Source: a virus. Taken from it: a stretch of 45,210 nt of DNA. The translations under genes were made by a program, and so were the position numbers. The stretch lies in IMG/VR virus record IMGVR_UViG_3300037882_002357, positions 1-45,210 of that record; one strand, 5' to 3'. Shown here in pieces: positions 19,534 to 28,600 of this stretch (its first letter is position 1; each line of letters opens with the position of its first letter). The notes under the pieces are model-generated. The model saw only the letters and a list, made by a program, of their open reading frames with translations. It made no database searches and was not told the origin of the DNA.

Positions 19534-19812
19534 TCAATCCGATTTGTGATCCCCTTCGGTTAACTGGTTAATCTCAGTCTTAACCTTTTTATCCCGTTTA
19601 ATTTTTTTAACTTTTCGCTCTATTTTTTTTCTAATCGTTGGATTTTTCAAAAGAAAATTACCAACAACAAAGCTTAGACCAGTTTTTAATAAATCCTTTA
19701 TCATAGGAATTTGGTCAGGTGTAAATATAATACTTATTATTATACAAAAAGTCAGTAAGATCCCACTAAGCAATAATAATAAGGAAAATTCTTTTATAAA
19801 TTCTCGGTTCAT
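19534..19812 (-). CDS. Holin-like membrane protein, 92 aa
   Basis: There are two membrane segments: residues 9-31 (FSLLLLLSGILLTFCIIISI) and about 42-58 (LLKTGLSFVVGNFLL). A very basic tail follows (IRKKIERKVKKIKRDKKVK). Two helices, a charged C-terminus and location just after the endolysin are what is expected of a holin. It is one of two or three small proteins downstream of the lysin that could time lysis. The assignment rests on topology and context, not sequence similarity. Confidence 0.6.
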   Translation of the reverse strand: MNREFIKEFSLLLLLSGILLTFCIIISIIFTPDQIPMIKDLLKTGLSFVVGNFLLKNPTIRKKIERKVKKIKRDKKVKTEINQLTEGDHKSD

Positions 19813-19821
19813 TATACATGG

Positions 19822-19905
19822 TTACTTTCCCGCTATTACTTCGGCTAAAAATTTTAGCACCGCCAAACTAACACCAAGTATTACCGGAAGAACTGAAAAA
19901 TCCAT
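19822..19905 (-). CDS. Hydrophobic peptide of the lysis cassette, 27 aa
   Basis: The frame MDFSVLPVILGVSLAVLKFL, ending AEVIAGK, is a single hydrophobic helix. TAAGG lies just before the ATG at 19905, within the previous gene's stop. The location between the endolysin and the two-helix holin-like protein suggests a holin partner, antiholin or pinholin-like peptide. At 27 residues it is easily missed; the clean binding site and spacing support it. Confidence 0.5.
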   Translation of the reverse strand: MDFSVLPVILGVSLAVLKFLAEVIAGK

Positions 19906-19909
19906 ATCC

Positions 19910-20155
19910 TTAACCCTTATCTTTTACAGAAATATCATAAACAATATTAATTAATGATTCAGCTAAACTATCCACCCAATCAGGCAGATTAAATTTATTA
20001 TCAGCCTGGTTATATAGCTCAGTTAGTATTGATTTTACTAATTGTTTTTTTATATCCCCTGGAATATTAGAACCAACGCTTTCGACTCCGTTCATTAAAG
20101 CGGTAATAATCCCCAAAGCAGAATTAATTTTATTATTATCTATATTAAAATTCAT
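19910..20155 (-). CDS. Hypothetical protein of the lysis cassette, 81 aa
   Basis: This amphipathic helical protein (MNFNIDNNKINSALGIITAL, then IKKQLVKSILTELYNQADNK) has no strong membrane segment, although residues 10-25 are fairly hydrophobic. It starts 3 bases after the endolysin stop. Small helical proteins at this position in phages are often virion or lysis accessories. It is not recognised. Confidence 0.6.
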   Translation of the reverse strand: MNFNIDNNKINSALGIITALMNGVESVGSNIPGDIKKQLVKSILTELYNQADNKFNLPDWVDSLAESLINIVYDISVKDKG

Positions 20156-20158
20156 ATT

Positions 20159-20620
20159 TTATACTACCACCTTATTATAGTCTGGGCGGCCAAAACCCAT
20201 TACATCGGAAAGCCTTCTTACTCGCTTATATACCCCATCCCCGTTTGACTGTGAACCGGTAACGCCTGAACTAGTATTCCCCTCAATGGTGGCAACAGTA
20301 CCAGCGGATTTATTAACAGAAACTACAATTCCCACGTGTTGCGGGTATGGTAAATCTTTTCTGAACTGGAAAAAAGCAATGTCACCGGGTAAGCCTACCG
20401 AGTACCAACGCTTATTATTTTTATACCATGTCATACCCTGCGGACATGATGCACATTTACCAAGCTTTGAGCCGCTCATGGCAAAAACCCATGATATAAA
20501 GATATAACACCAGGGTTCATTATTTAAACCATACCAGACACCGTATTTAGTATCATTATTTCGGGCTTCTTTGTATCCAACCTCACCCGAAGCGGTTCTC
20601 AAAACTTCTTCAACTTTCAT
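20159..20620 (-). CDS. CHAP-domain endolysin, 153 aa
   Basis: The whole protein is a CHAP (NlpC/P60-like) peptidase or amidase. EVGYKEARNNDTKYGVWYGL precedes the catalytic Cys in EPWCYIFISW (about residue 37), PGDIAFFQF follows, and the catalytic His lies in PQHVGIVVSV. It resembles single-domain lysins of phages of Gram-positive bacteria; no cell-wall-binding domain is present, and the C-terminus ends GFGRPDYNK. It cleaves peptidoglycan at the end of infection and needs a holin, since there is no signal peptide. A virion-bound role is also possible given its place after the fiber gene. Confidence 0.85.
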   Translation of the reverse strand: MKVEEVLRTASGEVGYKEARNNDTKYGVWYGLNNEPWCYIFISWVFAMSGSKLGKCASCPQGMTWYKNNKRWYSVGLPGDIAFFQFRKDLPYPQHVGIVVSVNKSAGTVATIEGNTSSGVTGSQSNGDGVYKRVRRLSDVMGFGRPDYNKVVV

Positions 20621-20624
20621 GGTT

Positions 20625-22142
20625 TTATATACCTAGTTTACTTTCTAAAATTCTTACTTTTTCGGATAACTGAGCAATAGCAGACAAAGCTACAGGTATA
20701 AACTCCTCATATCTTATACCCATTTTACCCACAGGTAAACCTTCTTCGGTTTCAATAACATTACCATCTTTATCAAAAGAATTTTTACCATTTATTATAA
20801 GACCGGCAAAATCCATTGAAGAAACATTTAATTCTTTTAAAATTTTGTATAAAGTATCAGCCATTATATAACTATGGTTTCGATTATGGTTAATAGTTTT
20901 GCCAGGGGTTATAAATTCACCTTCTTGAGCGGTATAATCTATGATTTCATCTCTTAAGAATTTACCCATTTTTCCAGAATCAAAAACTTTTTTATAACCT
21001 ATCAAATTAAAATCTGGTTCAGATATTTCACCGGGTAATAAATCGTAATCTTCTAATTCATACCGATAAGAACCAGAACTAACCAGTTCATAAACCTTAG
21101 TAGGGATTACAGTATTTTTTCTTTTACCTAAAACAAAAGCGTTAGAGTTGTTTAGTTTTTCCAAAAAGTTTAAGGGGTCTAAACCAATACTTTCAAAGGA
21201 AACAAGATCCCGTTTTACTCGTGGGTCAGATGATACTATTGGAGCATTAACCAGGTAAATATTATCTATTTCATTAGAACCAGATCCAAGATCCTCATTA
21301 GCCGTGGTAGTTGGCAAAACCGCTCCCGCTCTTATAGTCCAAATATTATTAAGAGTTGTGCTTGATGCTGGGCATAATTGGATATTTAAATCAGTACCAG
21401 CAGCCGAGCCAGTAAAGTTTTGACTGGCTGAAAAAACAATGCCACCCGTCGGTGAAAAATAAGCCGATCCACTATGACCCATAGCATAATAAGAACCAAT
21501 AAGATCCCCGGCTTGGGTTGCTGTACTTCCATCCCGTGAAGATCTTAAGTAAATATCAGGGCCAAAACTGGTTTTAGATTTTGTAATAACTAATTGAGTA
21601 CCCGCAACAGTGTTGTTTAAATCTATAGAATCAAAAAACCCATACCTAAAAGGGTTTGAAGCAGATCCAAGATCAACGCTAGTATTAACCGGAATTAAAG
21701 TATCTGTTAATCCCTGGAACATTAAATCATAGTTATTAGAACCGGAATAAACCAACCAAACACAAGATCCATTTGATTTTATAGTTAAGTTGGAAGTACC
21801 CCCGCTTATAGTGTTGCCATTGCGTTCTATAGTAATATTATAGGTTTCACTATTTCGAGTAGTATCTGCAATAATTACCATAAAGCCATTAGTTGGAGCA
21901 GCCGAGGTTGGCGGTAAAGTAATAGTTAAAGCCGAGGCACTAGAAACAGCTATATATTGACGTTCACCAGTTCCATATTGGACAGTAAAACTTGAACTAG
22001 TAGACACATAATAAAAGCTTTTTAAATTTCGTAAATCTTGAAAACCAACCCCGTTATTGTTCAATCTAGCTATATTTTCAGAAACGTTAGTATTAATATT
22101 TGTCTGACTCCCAGACATTGCTTCTAAATTAGTTATAGCCAT
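20625..22142 (-). CDS. Tail fiber/spike with C-terminal S74 chaperone domain, 505 aa
   Basis: The first 290 residues are Ser/Thr/Asn-rich and beta-rich, as in receptor-binding fibers. From about residue 305 SDPRVKRDLVSFESIGLDPL matches the start of the intramolecular chaperone auto-processing domain (peptidase S74), which trims itself after trimerisation. The end, PVALSAIAQLSEKVRILESK, is the usual coiled coil. A variable insertion (YRYELEDYDLLPGEISEPD) lies within the chaperone part. It likely determines host attachment. Confidence 0.85.
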   Translation of the reverse strand: MAITNLEAMSGSQTNINTNVSENIARLNNNGVGFQDLRNLKSFYYVSTSSSFTVQYGTGERQYIAVSSASALTITLPPTSAAPTNGFMVIIADTTRNSETYNITIERNGNTISGGTSNLTIKSNGSCVWLVYSGSNNYDLMFQGLTDTLIPVNTSVDLGSASNPFRYGFFDSIDLNNTVAGTQLVITKSKTSFGPDIYLRSSRDGSTATQAGDLIGSYYAMGHSGSAYFSPTGGIVFSASQNFTGSAAGTDLNIQLCPASSTTLNNIWTIRAGAVLPTTTANEDLGSGSNEIDNIYLVNAPIVSSDPRVKRDLVSFESIGLDPLNFLEKLNNSNAFVLGKRKNTVIPTKVYELVSSGSYRYELEDYDLLPGEISEPDFNLIGYKKVFDSGKMGKFLRDEIIDYTAQEGEFITPGKTINHNRNHSYIMADTLYKILKELNVSSMDFAGLIINGKNSFDKDGNVIETEEGLPVGKMGIRYEEFIPVALSAIAQLSEKVRILESKLGI

Positions 22143-22157
22143 AATAAAAAACCTCTA

Positions 22158-22973
22158 TTAAATAAAATCGATAACATGAATAAAATCTAAAGTTTCTGAA
22201 CTGCTTTTAGTATCAAAAAAAGGTGCGATACTAATTGGTATACCGTTATTTAAAGTACTTGTACCTTGGCACAAATGTAAACGACTTATCATTTGATTTA
22301 CAACAGCACTAACAGCCGGTGCAACAGTCAAAGATGGAGCCGGGGGCGTGGTAGAAATAGTGATTAAATTTCCGGAAATGTTTGATACCTTTACTTGTTC
22401 TTTACCGTTTGACGTTACTACTTGCAATCTATCGCCAATACTTAAACCTGTTACAGATGTTAAACTAAACTGTGTAGTTGAAGGGGTAGTTGCATTACTA
22501 ACAGTAGTACTTAGGGTGTTAGCCGTTGAAACATCAAAACTTGATTCAATAGTAACGGTAGAACCAGACCTAACCGGGGCGTCAACCGCTACCCGCCCGA
22601 TCTCCAAAATCATTGTACTAGTTTTTTCTGGCTTATCATAAGCACATGATAAACCGCATCTTTGAACTACTGGTGAAGTAGGAGCTTCACCCGCAATAAT
22701 TCCCGCTAAGTTTTCTAAAAAAACATTAGGGGTTAGATTATGAAAAGGCTTATAACTCCATTGTTTTAGGTTTGCAACTTTTATTAGTGGTTTTTGGGAA
22801 TATTCGCATTTTATACGAAATGGATTATTTGATCTTAATTCTGGATTTTTTGTATTTTTGGCAATAGCTTGACATGTAGAAATTAAAGAACAATTTACTT
22901 TTATACACTCGGAAAAATTAAGCTTTAAAGCTTTTACCTGCCCTCTAATTAATGAATCATCTTTTAATTTCAT
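22158..22973 (-). CDS. Minor tail protein with N-terminal Cys cluster, 271 aa
   Basis: The position between the tail-tip protein and the fiber points to a tail component. The N-terminus has four cysteines (C23, C28, C34, C56; SECIKVNCSLISTCQA) and two more near residue 107 (RCGLSCAYD), suggesting metal or iron-sulfur binding; lambda tail-tip protein L is a precedent for that chemistry but not a clear homologue. Residues 110-235 are beta-rich and Thr/Ser-rich, with VGDRLQVVTSNGKEQVKV-like repeats also seen in the tail tube (ATGLAVGDML). Confidence 0.6.
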   Translation of the reverse strand: MKLKDDSLIRGQVKALKLNFSECIKVNCSLISTCQAIAKNTKNPELRSNNPFRIKCEYSQKPLIKVANLKQWSYKPFHNLTPNVFLENLAGIIAGEAPTSPVVQRCGLSCAYDKPEKTSTMILEIGRVAVDAPVRSGSTVTIESSFDVSTANTLSTTVSNATTPSTTQFSLTSVTGLSIGDRLQVVTSNGKEQVKVSNISGNLITISTTPPAPSLTVAPAVSAVVNQMISRLHLCQGTSTLNNGIPISIAPFFDTKSSSETLDFIHVIDFI

Positions 22974-22976
22974 AGT

Positions 22977-25613
22977 TTAATCACTCATGTTTTCAAAATC
23001 ACTAATTAAGTTATCTTTCCAAGTACTAGCCGATTCGGTAAAATTAGTTTTCAAAACTTCTCTATACAGAATATAAGGAGCTGGATCGCTTACCGAAGTG
23101 TCATAACCGGTTTTATTATTTGATGTGGAGTTATTTACCCCACCAGCCGCTTTAAAAGCCGCAATACTGGCATAGAAACCACCCGCAGATCTTATTGTAT
23201 AAGAGTTTGTAGAGTAAGTGGTATTAGTGGTTAAATTATGGATAATAAACCAAAAAACCTCATTTTGTAGATCTATTATCCAGCTAAATCCAAAAGTATC
23301 AGTGGTATTTAAAATATTTGAACTACCCAATAAATCAGACCTTATTTCTAAAGTATCATCACCAGAACTTGGAGATCCATCAACTAACTGAATCCTTAGA
23401 CTTATTCCGGTAGATGTGACTCTGAAGAATGAATAATAGGTTTGCTTACCGCCTAACTCATAGCTATAGTTCGAAGCATAATTAGTGTCTAGTGATAAGG
23501 CAGTAAATTTACAAACCATAGCGTAAATATATTTAAAATTAACACCTGATGAGTTGAAAGCTGAATTAAAAGCCCTTAATGTATAAGCCGATCCAGAATT
23601 AGAAAATTGTAATCCATATGTAAACTTAGCAGAACTAGACCAAGCCGTAGAACCCTGAAAAGAACTAGATATACTGTTACCTTCCTGAGAAGTGATAGAA
23701 CTGCCCGATCCCGTCATAGACGTTTTACCGTTCCAAAGGCCCCAACCTCTATTAGTAAAATCATCAGTAGGTATAAATATTTCCTTTACATACGTGAAAC
23801 TATCCAGAATAGAAACTGTTTCGGATTGTTTTCCCTTTAAATTTTCCGGGCCGGTTGGCTTATACTGCTTTACTGATTGGGTTATTCTTTTTAAAATATC
23901 TACTAGATCTTCAACTAAAGTAGATAATGTTATATATTGTCTAATATGTTGTTGGTTGTTCCAGTTAACACCGCTTATAGTCTGCATCTTAACCGCTGTA
24001 CAAATCAAGGAACCCGTATAAAAATTTTCTATATTAATATTAATCTGGTGTCCAATTTCTATTAAATCGATTCTATCAGAATAAAAACTTATAGTTACAT
24101 TGGGATTAGGGATTAATAAAGAATTAAAAATCTCTGTAATTTGTGAACGGGTTAATGGGTTGGCTATTGTTTCTTTATGCCGTCTTAGTCCGTATTTTTC
24201 TATACTTTCATGGTTAAATTGACTTTGCTTATAGTTTTTTACTTCATAGTATCCCGTGACAATTACTTGACCTTGACTTGGTATACTATTCTCTAAAAAT
24301 CTAATTTGTGCTTTTTCGTTTAGTTGGATATTTTTTACAACTCCGGTTGTTAAGTCGGTATCTTGGTTATCTTCGTATATTGTGACATTTCCCACAACTT
24401 CCAAGGCTTCCCCAATAACTAACTGAACATTAGCAGCACGGGCAAAACCAGCGGGCATAGCTTCAGATAATGTTATTTGACCCGTGCCAGTATCCACATT
24501 TGAAACAGTTCTTAAATAAAATTCAGAATTATATTCTATTCTTACCACGTTACCTACTGCTAAAATAGCCGCAACATGCAAGGGAACGTAAAAAGTAGTT
24601 GTTGTGGTCGCTGAAGTTCCTTTAATATAACTTTCATAATTGGAATAAACACCGACATAAACAATGTCTTTGGCTTGATAAGGTAAGATATAAGTATCTT
24701 GGAATGAAGATCCGGCAATTATCCGGTTAAAAGTTATATTACCGGGATCATCATCAGTAGCAAAGGCTTCTAATTGAATATAATTTCTAATAATATCCCG
24801 ATCTTCTGAATAAGTAAAACCTGATTCACTTGCGACATATTGCGGTAAAGTAGAATTAACGGCATATAAAGGATTAAGAATTAAACCTTTAAAAAGATTG
24901 GTATTATCTAGGGTTAACCCCCAGGAACTAGTATCTGGGGGAGCTTGCCCAGATTGATTTAAAATAAAAATTTGACTAATTACTTTAAGATTTACAGTAC
25001 TTGCGGGATAAGAAGAATATTGCATTTTGTAATACAAATTATTTTCATTACAAAGTTTTTCTATAGCTTCCCGGGCTGTTAAATCCTGAGAAACAAAATT
25101 TGTAATAAGAATATCTGGAGCAATAAGCTTATATTTAGTAAAAGTAGAATTATCAGTTACGCCACCTAAAAAACCATCAGTGGTATAATCCATAATATTA
25201 TCTAAAATATCACTTACATAAGCATTATTCCATGTTTGGTTTATCACCTCATAGCCTGAAAAATCTTTTTGTTGCACTGTTACATTGTATGTATAATTTA
25301 TTCTAGCATTAAGCGGATCGTAACTTATTATTGATTTACCCGGATCGGTAATTATCCCATATAAAGCATTACTTACTACTTGGTATTTACTCGAATCAGT
25401 AGTAAATAATATTTCATCACCAGCTTCGGGATAAACTGGATTATTTGATACTTCGGGAATACTTAAAGAAAAACTAAATTCTATAGGTTCGTTGGAAAGT
25501 TTTGCCGACCAATTAAGATCTGAAAACTTACAACTATCTGACAAATCATAAAAAACCGAGTTATTAGCAGAGTAATCTTTCCACCAACACCGAAATAATT
25601 TATAACTTGCCAT
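22977..25613 (-). CDS. Tail-tip/baseplate protein, 878 aa
   Basis: This large beta-rich protein is encoded directly after the tape measure, where siphoviruses encode the distal tail and tail-associated (hub) proteins. Residues 1-560 have hub-like features (SFSLSIPEVSNNPVYPEAGD, KYQVVSNALYGIITDPG, YTVQQKDFSGYEV-type strands). A short KPTGPENLKG linker leads to a C-terminal 250-residue domain rich in aromatic and Ser residues that resembles a carbohydrate-binding or jelly-roll module (GWGLWNGKT, DTFGFSWIIDLQNEVFWFII). It may fuse hub and receptor-binding functions. Family assignment is by position. Confidence 0.65.
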   Translation of the reverse strand: MASYKLFRCWWKDYSANNSVFYDLSDSCKFSDLNWSAKLSNEPIEFSFSLSIPEVSNNPVYPEAGDEILFTTDSSKYQVVSNALYGIITDPGKSIISYDPLNARINYTYNVTVQQKDFSGYEVINQTWNNAYVSDILDNIMDYTTDGFLGGVTDNSTFTKYKLIAPDILITNFVSQDLTAREAIEKLCNENNLYYKMQYSSYPASTVNLKVISQIFILNQSGQAPPDTSSWGLTLDNTNLFKGLILNPLYAVNSTLPQYVASESGFTYSEDRDIIRNYIQLEAFATDDDPGNITFNRIIAGSSFQDTYILPYQAKDIVYVGVYSNYESYIKGTSATTTTTFYVPLHVAAILAVGNVVRIEYNSEFYLRTVSNVDTGTGQITLSEAMPAGFARAANVQLVIGEALEVVGNVTIYEDNQDTDLTTGVVKNIQLNEKAQIRFLENSIPSQGQVIVTGYYEVKNYKQSQFNHESIEKYGLRRHKETIANPLTRSQITEIFNSLLIPNPNVTISFYSDRIDLIEIGHQININIENFYTGSLICTAVKMQTISGVNWNNQQHIRQYITLSTLVEDLVDILKRITQSVKQYKPTGPENLKGKQSETVSILDSFTYVKEIFIPTDDFTNRGWGLWNGKTSMTGSGSSITSQEGNSISSSFQGSTAWSSSAKFTYGLQFSNSGSAYTLRAFNSAFNSSGVNFKYIYAMVCKFTALSLDTNYASNYSYELGGKQTYYSFFRVTSTGISLRIQLVDGSPSSGDDTLEIRSDLLGSSNILNTTDTFGFSWIIDLQNEVFWFIIHNLTTNTTYSTNSYTIRSAGGFYASIAAFKAAGGVNNSTSNNKTGYDTSVSDPAPYILYREVLKTNFTESASTWKDNLISDFENMSD

Positions 25614-25636
25614 AACTTAAACTCTAAACCTTAAAC

Positions 25637-28600
25637 CTAATATCCGCTTGATATTTTCCTATATTCCTTAGCTATACTGTTTGAAATCTGACTAGCAATA
25701 TTATTAACATCCATTTGCGAGTTAATATTATTACCGGAAACACTAACCATAATTGTAGCATTACCAGCCATGTTTGGTCTAGGACTGTTAAGCATTTGGA
25801 ATAAATTAGCTTGTTGTGACTGGTTCAAAATCATTTCTTTAGGGTGTAAATAATTTAAACCGCCTTCGGTAACTCCACCAGATGCGAACCGGGGAACATT
25901 AGCAAAAGCGTTCCCAAAATTAGCACCGGTTTTACCACTCATTTTATTTTGTCTAGCTTGTTCTGCTTTAGCATCTTCTAATTTAATTCTATTAATCCAA
26001 GCATCGTAACTTTCCCCTTCTTTTAATCCAGATACAGGGCTACCTGTTTTTATTCCAGAACTCTGTAAAGATACCACGTTTTTAAACTGGCTAAGAGTTA
26101 CACCCATTTTAGACTCTAAATCTTTAGACCATGATATGTTCGCGGTTTTCATATAGGATAACCAAGCATCAGCCGAAAGTTTATAACGGTTATCAATTTC
26201 TACCATTACGGTATTATTAAAATAATTTTCATACTCGTTAGCGGTTCTAATTTTTTCATCTAATACTTTTTGCTCTGTGCTTAATGCGTTAGCTTCAATA
26301 TTAATCTGGGATTGGATTTGATCATCGGTTTGTATCTTAGCTAATTCGTAGTATTGTTTTTGGGCATCTTGGGCTTTTTTCTGAAGATCTTGAGCGTCTT
26401 TTTGCCTATTTATATCGTTGGCTAGTTCTTTCGCTTTAGTCGAGTTATAAACAAAAACCTTTGCGGCTTGCTCCATCTTTCTTTTATTCAAAGAATCTTG
26501 ACTTGCCCCGCTTAACTCCAGGTTAGATATATTTAAACTTTCCTGGTTCATTCTTTCATCAAATAAAGCCGGGCTTGCTATCAAGTCAGCAGATAAACCA
26601 GCTTGACCGGTTGCCTTACTAAATTGTTCAGATAAAGCTTTGTTTTGAGTTGCGGACTGTTTTTTACCATAGATAAGATCCTGTAATTCTTGGATTTTTG
26701 TCTTAATTCCAGATACCTTAGTTTCTTGGATTTTAACGTAATCGTCTAAAAGTTTTTTCTGGAAATTAAAACTATCTTGTGCTAGTTGCTTTTCGGCATC
26801 ATAGGCACGTTTCATTAAGTCCTCACGAGATTTTATAGACTCTTCGATTAGTTTTTCCTTAGCTTTTTTCTCTTCTTCGGCTAACTCTAAAGCTTTTTTG
26901 TTTGCTTCCTTTTCACCTTCTAAAGTTTTTTTAATAGAATCAAAAGCTCCTTTATTATATTCTTTCTGTACTTCAGTAACTTCTTTAGTTGCATTGGCAA
27001 TAATTGAAGAAAATTTATCGATGTTTTTTGTCATTTCAGGAGAATTAACAGCCCCCGCCATTTCATATAAACGCCTGTTTATAACGGCTAAGCCTTCACC
27101 GATAAATGGAACTGAACTTGCTAGGTTTTCATCATACTTAACAAAGTCTTCCATAGCAGTATCACCGCCTTTTTGAGCATCACCAAGGTTTTTAAAGGCC
27201 ATGGCTATAGCATTTCCAGATCTGACCAGTTCGGTTATTCCGGTATTTACTAACCCTAATATACCGGTCATATCTCCAGACATAGCCTTAGTTAAATCTT
27301 TAGCACTATTAGTAAGAGTTTGAAAAACAGATGAACCAGTAGCAACGATAGCACCTAAAGAACCGACAAAAGCATCGGAACTATTAAGCAAACTATTACC
27401 AATATCATTCAGTTGTTTTAGTAATGAATCATAAAGTTTTTCTTTTTCTGCTTTAGCTTCTTTATCAGCTTCAATAACTTTTTTCTGGGAATTGGCTAGA
27501 GCGTCAGCCGCCTGTTTAGCGTTACTTATAAGAGCATCGTTAAGCTTTTTATCGTTGGCTATTCTTTCAGCATTTAAAGCTTCTTGTTTTTGGTTAGCAT
27601 CTAGGTTAATTCTAGCAACGTCGGTATTATATCCCTTAACGGTATTCTTTTCTTTATCCAGTAAATCAATAGCGTTTTTTCTTTCCGCTTCGATTAACTG
27701 TAACTGTAGTTTATAGTTATCTTTGGCCCCTTCGGCTTTTACCCGAAGTAAAGCGAGATAACTTTCTTTTTCTGCCTTATCTAACTCTTTGGTATCCCCT
27801 ACCAGTTTCTTTTTTTCTTCAATGATTTTAATATTGGTTTGGATAACATTAAGACCGGCTTCCCTGCGGGCATCTTCAAATAATCTAGCATCTTTAGACT
27901 CTTTATCATATAAAGCTTTTTTATTATTATAAACCTGTATAGATTGTTGTAACGCTTGTTTTTCGGTTATCTTGCCAGATTTTAAACTTTCTTCGATTCT
28001 TAAAAGCTTTTCTTCTTCTAAATCAAAAAGTTTTTTATATTCCGCTTCAGCTTTCTTATTAGCTTCTTCTCTAGCCTTATCTGCTTGTTTTTCCGCTTCT
28101 TTTTTAGCGGCGGCGGCTTCTTCTGCTTTTTTATCTGCGGCCACAGCGGCATCATTAGCCTTTGCCTTTGCATCATTCTTATCTTTTTCAGCTTTTTGGA
28201 GTGCCTTTTGTCCATCAATTCTTTTCTGGATTTCTAAAGCCAAGTTACGATTTCTAGCCATAGCCCCGGCATCACTAGACGAACTTATTAAACCTTGCAC
28301 ATCTGACTTATAACCTTCTAAATCAGAAACAGATAAGTTTTGGCCTTTTCGAGCTTGGTATTCTGAAGCCCCGCTTAAGGACTTGGTTTTTTTCTTATTG
28401 GTTAATTCTAATATTTTGTTATCTTTAGATTTTTGAGCAAACCAATCCATAGCAGATCCAGCCGCCTGAATAGCTTTTTGGATTCCGTAAAAAGCGGCCG
28501 CAACTGCCGCCAAACCAACAATAAGTATCTGACCGGGTGACATAAATAAAGCTAAAGTAATATACAATGCTTTTAATTTAGCCAGACCGGCAAGTAATGC

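Noticed and set aside
27972-28313. Rightward 113-residue Ser/Ala/Leu-rich frame, and similar frames opposite the tape measure
   Set aside because: These are antisense shadows of Lys/Glu/Ala-rich coiled-coil coding sequence, with no binding site or promoter.
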